Source: Rosellinia necatrix
Lineage: Eukaryota; Ascomycota; Sordariomycetes; Xylariales; Xylariaceae
Direction: 5' to 3'
NCBI GenBank assembly: GCA_021209875.1
Contig: JAGYVD010000002.1
Location: 620,001 to 684,000 of the forward strand
Length of the DNA: 64,000 nt
Part shown: in pieces, positions 47,321 through 58,537 of the stretch
How the letters are laid out: each line of letters starts with the position of its first letter
How positions within the stretch are numbered: the first letter of the stretch is position 1
Program-made: the position numbers and the translations under genes
The notes under the pieces: model-generated
Told to the model about the DNA's origin: nothing
The model's input: the letters and a program-made list of their open reading frames with translations, nothing else
Databases searched by the model: none

Positions 47321-49900
47321 TGCAATCCACAGCCAGTGTCCAATCCTTCGAGGCGAATGAGATTGGCTTAGTGAGATCGGAAGAAAGCGTTAGGCGAGAT
47401 AAAGCACTAGACGAGATCGGGAGAAACAGAGAAAATATGTGTCAGGGGTGGAATTGAAGGTGGCTTTTCTCACCTACTTGGACCAGTCAAGTTGAATTTG
47501 TTCAGAAAATGAAGGGAATCGGTGAATAAGATAGGCCAACCAGCTGCAGCTCACCGAACTCATTTGATCGAATGGACGTCAAGGACTATGACCGGGGTGA
47601 CATATGTGCCACCTGACACGTATTTTGTTGTAGAATTTATGTAATCGCACCCCGCTTTTTTTTAAGTCACAAGATGCATCCATGGATACATACGTCTAAT
47701 TATGGGTACATACCTACATCCTGCTTGTTGTGGGTACATACCTAGGTACACCCACGGATGTATACTTATGTACGTACGCACGTAGTATAAGTATTATAGA
47801 TCATATGTGCCGTGTGTGTCCTGTGTCTGTAGTGGGGTGCACAGGAGGTGTGTTATCTACATACTTACCTATGACACCTGCACCGTCGTCCCTATACAAG
47901 CAGACTAATCGAACATAACGTACTAGGGGTTTGTCTTGCGACTGCATCTTCTTGAAACGCCGACCGACCGAGTCAAAGAAAGTCCAACTGTCTTCCGCCC
48001 TGGCGGTATCACAGGTCTCGTCCACCACTTGATTACAGGATAGAGCCAGGCAGCTCACCCTTGGAAAACCCCTGCATAAGCCATCTTGTATCGGCAGTTA
48101 CAGCGTTACAGCCCTGAACAACGTAAGAAATGAATATGCGTTCCATATGGGTTAGATATCAACAACCACGGGCTGATGTTGAAGTTGTTGTTGAGACGAA
48201 ATATCGTAATATGAACCCTACTCAATGCGAGGCCAAACACTCTTGTTTATTCAAATTGGGGCTATCTAGAATCCTGTCTTATGATCTATGCACGATGCCC
48301 AGAATCCCATGAACAATGATTGCGACACCAGTTCGGCAGAGGCCTGGTTTCTTATCATTGAACGTGCGATCACAGTGTTGTATCTACGTCAAATACCGAT
48401 AGCTCGTAAGGAACCGGGGTAGGCGAGAAGCTCCGTGTTGCCATCTACCAGCAGGGCGATGTTGACGGCATTGGATAATGTATACATCTAGCTAAGTTTT
48501 CCATCTGCAGCGGCGGGTTTCAGGACCAAGCTTCCAGAGTGAAGTCAATGGGAAATGTCTCTGTTTTTGTTTTTTTAAGTTTGACCCTAAAGTACTTGGA
48601 AGTCCTCTGACCGTCTAGTAGTAGCTTTGGACCCGGATACCCCCCCCTTCCCCAATGCAGAGTTCCCCGGGTAGTTGGTGTCAAACCAGAGAGGATAGTG
48701 CCATAATACACACTCTACGCCACTTATACATGCCTGGACTGGCAAGGCCGGTAGCGGCAAACCGGCTCTCCTTCGATCCACTGCACGGCGACTCTTGTAC
48801 CAAGAATCCGAGGCAGTCTTGAAATCGAAGGTCGTGGTTACATATTTCTTTTCTGGCAACCGACTAACGTCCAAGCGAACCACTTCGACATCGATACTCA
48901 AGGATCTCATCTAACAAGTTCTCAAAAAACAGCCCCTAGCTTTCCCATCACCTAGAGGGGAAACACACCGCTACGAGGTGATAACTTAGGTATGATATAC
49001 CTTGTTGCAGACGGCCTGGAGAAGTTGTGGGATGAACCACTTGGTGATGAGCTACACCCTGATCCGGCATCCGAAGATCCCTACGGTGGGAAATAGGGGT
49101 ACAAAGATATCCTGCAATGAATCAAGCCAGCCTTGGAACTATTTGATCACGTTAGATGGATTGTATCGACCCATGACGTAAATATGACTGTCGGCATAAG
49201 CAAGGGATTTAACACTGACCGTTGCCATGGCAAAGCAGTGCCCAAAAGCCCGAATAATATGGGTGATGGCATTGGCGATGAAAAAAAAAAAAAACACGAA
49301 ACACGAAACACCCTCTATTGTCGACGATACGGTGCAACCGGCCTGGCAGACTGGAAGCACAACAGCTGGTGTGGACCACAACCCCGAAGGTCTGCGACCC
49401 AGAGCGGTCTACCTTAACATCCCGTCCACACTGGACGACATGCACCTTGTTATGGAAGAATACGCAGCGCTGAAAGTGCACAGGCTGGCAAAGAAGGCTC
49501 AGCTTGGCGGCAATCCCCGCCCCGAAACCTCAAGGTTGCTCGAGAGTCGTTCACCATCCAATTATTTGCTCTAGATAGACATGGTCTATGGTATCATCGA
49601 GGCCGCGGTACTGTGGAATGCGCCAGCAGTCATAAGCAGACTAGCAGACGATGTATCACCCCTATACAGCCAAATAAGAAGAAACCTCCGCGATTGTGGG
49701 CAGGATGGACATCACTTCCACGAGTTTCTTTCGATTTTAATGGTTGCCTTTCGCTCCCTGTCTCCTCATGGGACTTCGGAACTTCGGAACCTCGCGAAAT
49801 TCCCAGAAGAGGTCGACATTATCATCATAGTAGAGAGACTGTGCTCTAGCTTCCCAAACATCCAATAGAGTAGGAACACGTTCAGAACGATATGAAGGAA
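47321..49900. other. Long intergenic stretch without a convincing gene
   Basis: About 2.6 kb. 47,660-47,790 has repeated GGGTACATACCTA units (two copies about 27 bp apart) and other GTA/TAC-rich words. Short ORFs, such as 49,227-49,574 plus and 48,587-48,910 minus, show no family resemblance. The stretch may contain decayed parts of the WD40 gene that follows, but I cannot show this. Confidence 0.5.
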
Positions 49901-49918
49901 AAAGGAGAGCTGTTATAG

Positions 49919-51118
49919 ATGCATTTGACGATGGCCAAGCGTTGTTTGAAAATAGCGCTGGGCAAATACTATATGCTACCTGCCGATACGAAGAAACCGA
50001 TGGTGGTCAACTATGGGACAATATATTCGACTAGACACTTTTCGGCTGTCGACATTGGCCAACTACTGCACATAGCAGGGTTTGCGAATAGGTTCTTGAA
50101 AGATCACTTCATATAGCGGTTGGGAGTCCTAGCACCACGAAGCCTGTTGGCCGAGGCCCGGAAGTATTCACAAGCAACCAGATCTCCTTGGGCGGGAGAA
50201 GCAGGTAACATAGTACCATTAGCCATTGGGGTCTTTGAATCGCCAATTTTCGTAAAAGCTCTGGAAGAACCATCATGTCCTAGTAGCAGAGCAGGGGCCG
50301 CTGGGAAGGAGCTCGTAGATTCCAAAGCTTTCCCCCAGAATATCGGAATCTCCATCTGGTTTATTAACTTTCATCATCCCTTGTGCAGTACGTACAACGT
50401 CGACCCCCAAAATAGCCTCCTATCTTGTCCCCGCTTAGACGAGCTGACAAAATGGCTTCCTCTCCGCCTAAAACCACCAGGTCATACCGTGGCGCCTAGT
50501 ATTGGGACACCTGGCCCACACATGAACATATGCATACATATTATATTCTCCCTGCCTTGGGTATCCCTGCCTCGAAGCATATACGTGTAGTGTAGGGGTT
50601 TGTGTTTGCTCCCCTGACGGCGGACTCATCGCCGCGGCGTCCGATGACGGCTCAGGGCATCTCTGGGACTCTGATCCAGGCAAGGTTTAGCACGTGTTAA
50701 ACTGCAATCATAGCATCCACAGGGAAATGATATTCTCAGAATAGCAAGGGATCCTGGCTGTTGCAGGGTTGTTAGAGATCTCCCTCTGGAATGCAAAAGT
50801 GTACAGGCACATTAACTCGGACCCTGATGCTGGATGGCCGGGACGACCAAGACCATGGCGATAATATAATACTTGCGCATCTGGCGCATCACCGATCTCG
50901 ACCTCGAGACGACAATGAGGAGTTACGCGAGTTCGACGTCGGCGATCGATGCTCGGAAACCTTCTCTCGGCACCCCGCCACGACGCCGCACCGGGGCCAT
51001 CGGCTTCGTGGTAATTCCGCACAAAGGCAAAATGGCAGCCTCGGCTTCACTTGACGGCGACATCTTGTTATGGGGTAATGATAAGGGGGCGCCGACACGC
51101 GCTCTTCGTAACGGTTAG
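49919..51118 (+). pseudogene. Decayed WD40-repeat gene, possibly NACHT-WD type
   Basis: Fragments in several frames on the plus strand. Near 50,605-50,690 the translation is CSPDGGLIAAASDDGSGHLWDSDPGK, then a stop: a WD40 blade. 50,873-51,115 contains LRIWRITDLDLE and KMAASASLDGDILLWGND, two further blade ends. Upstream, 49,919-50,116 reads AKRCLKI and FLKDHFI, which resemble the linker between NACHT and WD40 domains in fungal NLR-like proteins; this is a weak similarity. Frames change and stops occur, so the gene is broken. The damage is indels and point changes, not AT-biased RIP. If the NACHT link is right, it is an allorecognition-type relic. It could also be a plain WD40 gene. Confidence 0.42.
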
Positions 51119-52288
51119 CCATTCCCGACCCATCAGGCCTCTCGCCCTTCCTCGAAACGAGCAGGTTCTCGAGCTAGATGCTGATTTTTGGCTCTGAGGA
51201 GGAGAAGGGCAAGGCGTTTCCACTGCCGAGGGCTTCCACTTGGAACCTAGGTCTTGTGTTTCTCTAGCTACAAAGTCGCATCTCATGCTCGAGCGTGCCA
51301 TCTATCATAGTGTAGTCTTGTCAGGGTGAACTGACGTGCAATCTGGCCCAGCGAAGCTCCCACTTTGATTCAGTATGGCGCATAAAGCCTGTCTTGGAAG
51401 TTGTTAAGTTGTTTGTAAAGTGCCAAATCAAGTCTTATCCACCTAGGCAGGACGGGGAGGGCTATCTGGTGGCTATTCGGCTCATCATGAAACGTCTCAT
51501 TCTAGTCTATCGTATAAACAATAAATACTGGCGCTTGAAAAGGTCAACTGGAGCTGATGTCTGGACCGTGTTGTTCAGATCGGCAGTTAGACTAGGCCCG
51601 AACGCCTCAAAACGTCGCTTGCACACGCAGTTAAAGGAGTGTTGTTACCCGGATGGGTTGGGTATTGAGCGATGGGTGGTTAGGCTACCCGCTCGCTGCC
51701 TTACGGTTTCGTTGCCATCACCGAGTCCTCTGCATCACAATTTGATTTCCGACCCTGGAATCCAACCTTGGAATCCAACCCTGGAATCCAACCCCCTGAT
51801 TTCATTGAGCAATACTAGAAGCGGGAAATAACACAAGCGGCTACGACCCTGCACGGCTTTTGGACGTGAGGATAAGCTAATGCATTCCTGTGCCCCAGTA
51901 CCAGTTGAATGTTTTCTACTGATTGCTACTGCCCGCTGCTGTTACCCGTTGCTGCCGCTACCGCTACCGCTGCCGCCGCTGCCGCCGTCGCTGCTGCTGC
52001 TGCTGCTGCTGACACTCACCACCTGCAAGGGTATCTACCTCGATGGGTCGAGTGTGGGAAAACCCAAACCGTACGCCAAAAGTAACCAGAGCCCCCTTGC
52101 CCATGATGCCCGTACTCGGCTTTCTGTGGCCGCCTCACGTAAAAACGCCAATGCAATGCTGTCCTCGAAGAAAAAAAAAAAAAAAAAAAGAAAAGGCAAA
52201 AGGGAGGATAAGGAGAATGGGAACGTGATTGCTTGATGTGTCTTCGCTCTATGTTACTCTTGGCGAGTTTGACTTGCTCTGGTTTTTT
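51119..52288. other. Intergenic with two simple repeats
   Basis: 51,753-51,796 holds three copies of a 14-bp unit (CCCTGGAATCCAAC). 51,951-52,011 is a GCT/GCC-type triplet run (TGCCGC, then CTG repeats). 52,170-52,190 is a poly-A run. No gene recognised; ORFs over these runs are low-complexity. Confidence 0.6.
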
Positions 52289-53654
52289 CTATGGTACCAC
52301 CATCTTTTGCTCCACCTGCATCAGGAATGTTAGCGGGCTGGGAATTTCGCCGGTTAGGTTTGTAGAGAGCGTAGCCTGGGTTTGTGATGGGGGCTGGGGG
52401 TAGTGTATATTCTATAGATGTTTTGTGTAGAGAACTTACAAGAAAATCCCAGAGCATCTTTGTTAGTAGCTCGGGCATAGTAAAAAGATCGATGGTGAAC
52501 TCTCCGCGTTCAATATCATTATTTGTGACAGTATCATCGCTTTTATGGTCGTGGATCATTTGAATGACGTGCAGCAGATCGTCCTCGCTGAGCTTTGTCA
52601 TGGCGTCACCCATCTTTTCGTAGTCAAAAGCAAACTTGCGCTTCTTGCTATCGACAACCTTACGCGATTTGCTTGCTTTGGCATCATCATCATTACCAAC
52701 TGGTCCTGTCTCGCGGAGGGCCTGAACTAGGGCCTGTGAAGGATTTTTGAAGACTACAGTCTGATCGTTCTTGTACTCGGGGGATTGAAAGTTAAGATCG
52801 TGGAAGATAGTAATTTTGGCCTTCTCAGTCGTGTACATGTCAATTGACATCTCGAACTCGCCCCATCCCTCATTGGTACAAGTAAAAGGGGGCTCATGGA
52901 AGGCTGACCATGGGTAATATGGTTAGCATGGTGAAAGCTTGGAGATCAACAGCAGTAGCAACAATAATGACGATAATAGCGATAAGATTGTACAGGAAGG
53001 TATAGAAGGAATAGAAGGCATAGAGGGTGTAGAAGGCCATGGTATTGCTAGACTCACTTTGTTGCGGGTTCTCAAAGGAAGGGTGTAGATTGTACACAAC
53101 CTTGTTGAAGCAGCTCGCGGGGTGCTTATTTCCATCCTGATCAAGGAGATACAGCTTAACGTTCCATTGTTTCATGGGGAACTCTGGCATCGGCGACTCT
53201 TTAGGACTGTAAGGATGGCGCATACAGTGTCAGTGTCAGGCTCGTAGGAAGGGGTCGTCTTAGTAGTCTGGGTGGATGAGACTCATTGAGTGTCGTTGGC
53301 ATACATATTTTTCTGCTCGGTAACGAGGCGAACCTTGCGCTGGAAAGTCACATGTTAGCAACTCACCACGGGTGTACGGCGACCAGACCAGGCAATATAA
53401 GGCAGGGAGACAAGACAGGACGACCCATGGAGGGTGGACAGTAGATGATATATACAGCTGATGGGGCATGGAGTGTTGTGTGCATTTGCGCATTCACCAT
53501 TCACGCATTGGTCTGTGATGGTGTATTTCGCAGTGGCGCATAACATGATAAAGGCACAGAGCGGCAGACCATCAGCTGACAACGGTCGGGGACGTAGATG
53601 AGTGGGTGAATGTGCGCATGGAGGAATGAATGGACAACCTACTTCGATCTGCAT
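52289..53654 (-). CDS. taf14: Taf14-like YEATS/ET protein
   Basis: Nuclear YEATS-domain subunit shared by TFIID, TFIIF and chromatin-remodelling complexes in yeast; YEATS domains read acylated histone lysines. I join five exons, 53,654-53,643, 53,339-53,305, 53,206-53,058, 52,903-52,440 and 52,315-52,289, giving 228 residues in frame (yeast Taf14 is 244). The protein starts MQIERKVRLVTEQKN. YEATS covers about 5-125, with GWGEFEMSID (78-87) at the ligand pocket and the ITIFHDLNF strand after it. A Lys-rich linker follows, then the ET domain (about 163-220, KLSEDDLLHVIQMI ... GEFTIDLFTMPELLTKMLWDFL). The first exon is only 12 bp and the last 27 bp; splice sites are GT-AG and all phases agree. 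It would be missed or truncated by ORF-based annotation. Confidence 0.88.
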
Positions 53655-53754
53655 TGTGGAATGAATGCGTAGATTGGCACGTCCAGATGGTGTCGGGGGG
53701 AGGGAACAGAAAGCGCAGGAGTTGAGGCTTCGGCAGACTCAGTTTCAACTTGCT

Positions 53755-53825
53755 GGCGTTGGCGTTGGTGTCGGTGTTGGGATTGGTGTTGGTATTGGTG
53801 TTGGTGTTGGTGTTGGTGTTGGGGC
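53755..53825. repeat. TTGGTG-type hexanucleotide microsatellite
   Basis: About twelve imperfect GTTGGT units just upstream of taf14. It generates spurious Thr-Pro and Gly-Val ORFs on both strands. Confidence 0.8.
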
Positions 53826-55138
53826 TCTGGCTGGTGGCAGGTGGTCAGGATGATGCGCGGTCACGGTTGCGGCGCCTTTCGCGTCGAGGTCAGCCAGCGC
53901 TATCTGCCAAGCCACATTAGCTGTGGGGAAACCTGAGGCTTGTGATTGATGCTGGGGCTGCGGCTGTGTTGTGCACCACACAACAGGCCTGGGTTTGATT
54001 GGGCTGGTTGGGTGGGGGCAATGTGGCTTGTGGTGGCTGGCGCTTGTAAGTAGATAACTAGATACCTAGGTACCCAGGCCTCTGGGGTTCAAAAGGTCTG
54101 GCAGCGCTAGAGTCGGTCACTAGGTACTAGGTACCTACCAACAACCTTGGAAAGATGTAGGTGATGCCCTACAAGATAGTAATACATGGCCCTATGTAGA
54201 AATCTTAGAGTGGTAGGGAGGGTAGAGAGAGGGAGAGAGAGCACTTGAGGAATGAGATGGATAGATAATACAGCGATAGAGGAGTTTATTGGGTACTTAT
54301 GCTCTATCGTTTCTTGTGGTGGTGGTTTTAGAAACATGTCACCTGGGTTGGTGTATGAGTTGTTCCTTTACGAAGGTATGTATAATGACGACTCACGGGA
54401 TCATGTATGGGGTTGATATCTGTAAGGTAGGTAGGTTAGGTACCTACTAATTAGGGTAGGGTGGTCGATATTCTGGTCTTGCCGCAACAGGGCGGGATGG
54501 GAAGCGCGTTCCTGAGGGCGCAGTACCTACCTAGATAGCTCCCCAGATTGGATTGAGACCAGAGACAGGATGGTCGGGGGCGACTGCCGAAGCTTTAATA
54601 CTGCCTCGGCAGCACCTATGAGAAATAAACACGATAGAACTGTCACGTCATTGGCAGACATATATAGCTTACTAGTAGGTCACTCACTCTGGTAACGGCG
54701 TAGTCCAGCGTATGGAGAGGGTGGACAGATCCGGAAGACCAAATCAGAGACTCGGATGATATGGCTGGGCTCCATTTCTCATTCTTCAGGTATAAAAGCC
54801 GGATATGTGCTGTCAGATCTGGGTTGAGGTCTGCTTATACCCAGCCGATCCAGAAAGACGAGGTAAATACCTAGATAATTATGTAGAAGAATAAGACCAA
54901 CAACCTGCCGGCGTGGCCACCAGCCAAGAGCTCTGCTCTGTTCGCACGCTATGCAATCATCACAACGCCGTCCAAAACATGCCCTTCTGTTCTCGCTACT
55001 AAACCCACTAGGGCGGCCGAAAGCGTGAAACGTAGACACGAGAGAACGAGGGGGCGGAGTAGGTTGCAACCCGTACGCTCTCTCTATAAACCAACCGTCT
55101 CTTTGTTCTTTGTTTTATTTTTATTTTCCGCACAAGCG
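53826..55138. other. Intergenic between taf14 and ste50
   Basis: Contains several TACCTAGGTA-type words (54,058-54,075, 54,118-54,140, 54,425-54,450, 54,520-54,535). It is the 5' flank of taf14 and the 3' flank of ste50. No gene or RNA seen. Confidence 0.55.
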
Positions 55139-56735
55139 TTATATGATGCCCCCGGGCGGATCGTAATTGACCCCTCTGCCCGCCCCGGAGCCCAGGCCCG
55201 CGCTCCCTGGTGTCTCGGCGTCCGCCTGCGCCGTGTTGGTCTTGCGGAGCATGAACATGGGTTTCTTCCCTTCCTTGTCCAGCTGCTTGAATAGGATAAG
55301 TGGTTTCTCCTCCAGGCCGAGACAGCGCTCCTGGTCGCCGTAGACAATATAGAGTGCGTACTGATCCCACGGAGCGTTGATCTGGTATTTCTTGAGCGCC
55401 GCCGGCAGAACTTTATAGCAAGGATCGTCCATGCTCACGCGGAACGACTTGAAGATCTCGACCGATGAGCTCGACCCGGGCGTCTCCGGCACTGGCGTCT
55501 GTATGCGACGTGGGACGACCGGTTTAGCGTTATACCCGTGATCATTCTCAGAGAAGGTGGTGCGGCTCGACGGCGTAGGCTGGTTGTAGGAGCGGGAGCC
55601 GAGCGTGGGTGGTGACGTCGGCGATGGTATATTGGGCGAGTAGCTCGGCGAGTTAGCTTGGCTGGAGCCGTTTATGGTCGTGGGCGCAACAAGATGGGAA
55701 GATGAGTTGACGGCTCGCTCGGCAGCCCCAGCCGGATCCAGCGTTTGTTCTACCAAGGGGTGGGTGGTTTGTAGATGACTCGGGGAGTTGCTCACGGTGT
55801 TCGTGCCGAGGACGGGCTTCTTGTTAGAATATGTCCGCTTGACACCCGAAGGCGGCTGCGTCGGAGCTGAAGTTGGCACGGGGGGCGATATAGTCGGCGT
55901 CTCGACACCGTAAGTTTGGCTGTTGGCGGCCACGTTGGGAAGGGGCTGCTGGGCGTTCTTGGCGAGGCGCAGAGCTGGCAGCATATCCTCGCGCAGACGG
56001 CGGAAATCCTCGCTCAGCTGGCGTAGCTCCCGTTCTACTAGGTTTATCCTCTCATCCCGCAACCGCAGCTGCTCGACGAGCTGCTTGATATCTTTTAGGG
56101 TGGCTGTGGCATACTGGGCTTCCGCGTCGGCGGCTGTGTTTCGACGGGCACGCGGTCGTTAACTTGGGGGCTATAGTCAGAGACGATGAGAGGTGGAGTA
56201 GGACATACATGGAGGAACGTAGTGATCGCTCTCGACGGGGATGTCTTGCGCTTTCTTGACATCGTAGACGTTCTTTAGGATGGTCAAGCGATGCCCGACA
56301 CTGGCTACGCCCATAGCCTTGAGGTCATCGTGGAGCAGGGCTACAAGAGCTTCACCGACAATCTCGTTCTCTGTATAGACGCACAGCCTCACATGTTAGA
56401 CTACCTAGACGAAGAAGCGGGTGACGCGGAGGTGGTGGGGTTGGCCGATGGCACGCACCGATGAATCTATCGGAATATTGCTGGAGATTGATGGTGGCGA
56501 TGAAATCGGCACACTCCTCGGCCGTCCATTCCGAGATGATGGTCTCGGGTAGCCGGTCAGCACTCCTCTGATGGCCGTAGGTGGTCGGGGTGTGCTCGGT
56601 CGAGGACAGGCCGTCGGAATCGGTGGGGGAGATCTCGGAATCCGTGGCGAGGACGGGGGAACTGGTGTGTAGACTTCGCTCGTACTCGTCATCGGCGTCG
56701 GATTCGGCGTATGCCGTGCCTGAATCGAAATTCAT
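55139..56735 (-). CDS. ste50: Ste50 MAPK-cascade adaptor (SAM-RA)
   Basis: Adaptor that binds the MAPKKK Ste11 through its SAM domain and membrane/G-protein partners through its Ras-association domain; in filamentous fungi it serves mating, fusion and infection MAPK signalling. Exons 56,735-56,459, 56,370-56,209 and 56,133-55,139 (introns 88 and 75 bp) join in frame to 477 residues. SAM is about 66-132 (SEWTAEECADFI...INLQQYSDRFIENEIVGEALVALLHDDLKAMGV...GHRLTILKNV). A coiled-coil segment follows at about 148-205, then a Ser/Pro-rich linker, then the RA domain at about 371-444 (VEIFKSFRVSMDDPCYKVLPAALKKY...YGDQERCLGLEEKPL). The second intron's acceptor is the ACACAG before CCGCCGACG; the nearer AAG would shift the frame. 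Length is normal for the family. Confidence 0.92.
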
Positions 56736-58537
56736 ATTCGCCTACGATGAATCCTATGGACACACAGACACAAACGAGCTGCCTCTCTCCCGCTCTCGCT
56801 CTCGCTCTCGCTCTCGTTCTCTCTTTTTTTTTTTGGGCTTTTTTTGGCCGCGGACTTGATCCTTTCTGCTTCTGCCGGCCGGTTCTGTTTCGCCTCCGTC
56901 TCCGTCTTCGTCGCTATCTCTCGCTCGCTCGTCCGGCTCTTACGGTGCGTATTCCCTAGATCGGACGAGACGTGAGTCCGGAGAACGGGTCGGTGCAACA
57001 ACGTGACGGCGTAGCGGAGGTAATGGGGGTGGCGAGGGCCGCTGGAGAGAGAGAAACACAGGACCTATAATAGCCAGAGAGCAACAAGGATAAATTTGAC
57101 GGAGCTCGTAGGGGGGAAAGGGGGGGCATTCAAGTACAGCTCAATTTCAGATGTCGAAATCCCATTGGATGTGGCCCAATTCGGCTGGTTCCCAGAGTGC
57201 AACGGGAAGAGGACGACGATTGACCATCTGGTGTGCGTATCGATCGATGTCTGACGTTGGAAGACGAGACAATGAACTCCAACAAGTGCAAAGACAGCCG
57301 GGCAGCCTGGATGGAGCGACCCCCATCCACACACTAGACTAGACCAACCTGCAACCTAGACCGCGCTATAGCTATTCAGGGTCAGCCAGCCAAGCCTATT
57401 ACGGCACGGCGGGTCTGTTGTCATAGCGCCCGTTAGAGCCCATCCGAGCCGACACTCCCTGATAGGCACGTGTACTGGTACATGCTAGTCCGAATGATAG
57501 TGGCAGGAATCCTGGTATGGGTACATGCCGGAGGCACAGAAGCGCTATCTAGCCGCTACTGAAAGTTGGTGTGGGGGAGGAGGGGCGCACTGGAACGAAT
57601 TCCACTGTATTACTTGTATGTATGTGCATACGACAAGAAATTACTTGCTGATAGGTAGGTACTTCGCCCTCACGGCGGGTTGGACCATGTTATCTACCTA
57701 CGTATCTAGGCATGTATGAAAATAGACGAAACAACCATTCTGTGGCTGTATCGCTGGACTAATAGGGGCTTTTAGGCGCATTAAACAGCCACCATGACGA
57801 GGGTTGGCATGAAGGCAGCTCACACTTCCACATGTACACGCCTAAGTGCGCAAAAAGGCTTACGGTTAGAGGGGCGTGGCCAGTTTCACATACCGGACCA
57901 GCCACAGCCGATAGGCAGACAATATATTGATTGGTCCTTCATAATGGTTTAGTTTCCCCAGGTTCGCTAGTGGAACAAGAGTTACGACCGTTCATAACTA
58001 GTTGAGACGAGGACATGTCAGAAGGGGAAAGTTATGATGTAATCGCCACAATTAAATGGCTATCTTGAGCATCTACCTACAATTCGATCAGTATACAGTG
58101 TGAGAGAGAACCCATCCAGGAATTAATTGACCGTCATCCATCATGTGCTTGGCTGATGTCGCTCGGCCCCAATCCCGCAAAGAAAACCACGCCGAAGATG
58201 CCTGGTTTCTCGATGAGGGGAGGGGACACACACGAGGGACGGCCAGACTCTTCACATCATTAGCATACAAAACTAAACTTCCGGCCTCGTCCGTCCCATT
58301 CGGTACAGGACGATCCAGGTTAAGAAGCGAACATGTCTTTATATCAAGCGAATGGCACCAGGGAAAACCCCCCCTAACTCCTCTGGCGAATCAGGGAACC
58401 CATCACCCCCTATCCTCCGTAGGGTTCCATACAACTCCGTGGCGCCGTGTTTGATCATGTCTTTGTCCCAACCCTGGTGTAAACGCCATCAACGCACGTG
58501 AATTCAAGTGTTACCTGACGCCGACGAACGGTACACG
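56736..58537. other. Intergenic, ste50 promoter and lcb2 3' flank
   Basis: 56,785-56,835 is a CTCTCG/CTCGCT pyrimidine run followed by poly-T, in the ste50 5' leader. TACCTA words occur near 57,655-57,710. No gene recognised in the remaining 1.6 kb; small ORFs lack conservation. Confidence 0.55.

Noticed and set aside
48587..48910. 107-codon minus-strand ORF
   Set aside because: Could be a small gene, but there is no recognised motif, no splice partner and no neighbour support.
53745..53981. Thr-Pro repeat ORF upstream of taf14
   Set aside because: Produced by the GTTGGT microsatellite read on the minus strand.
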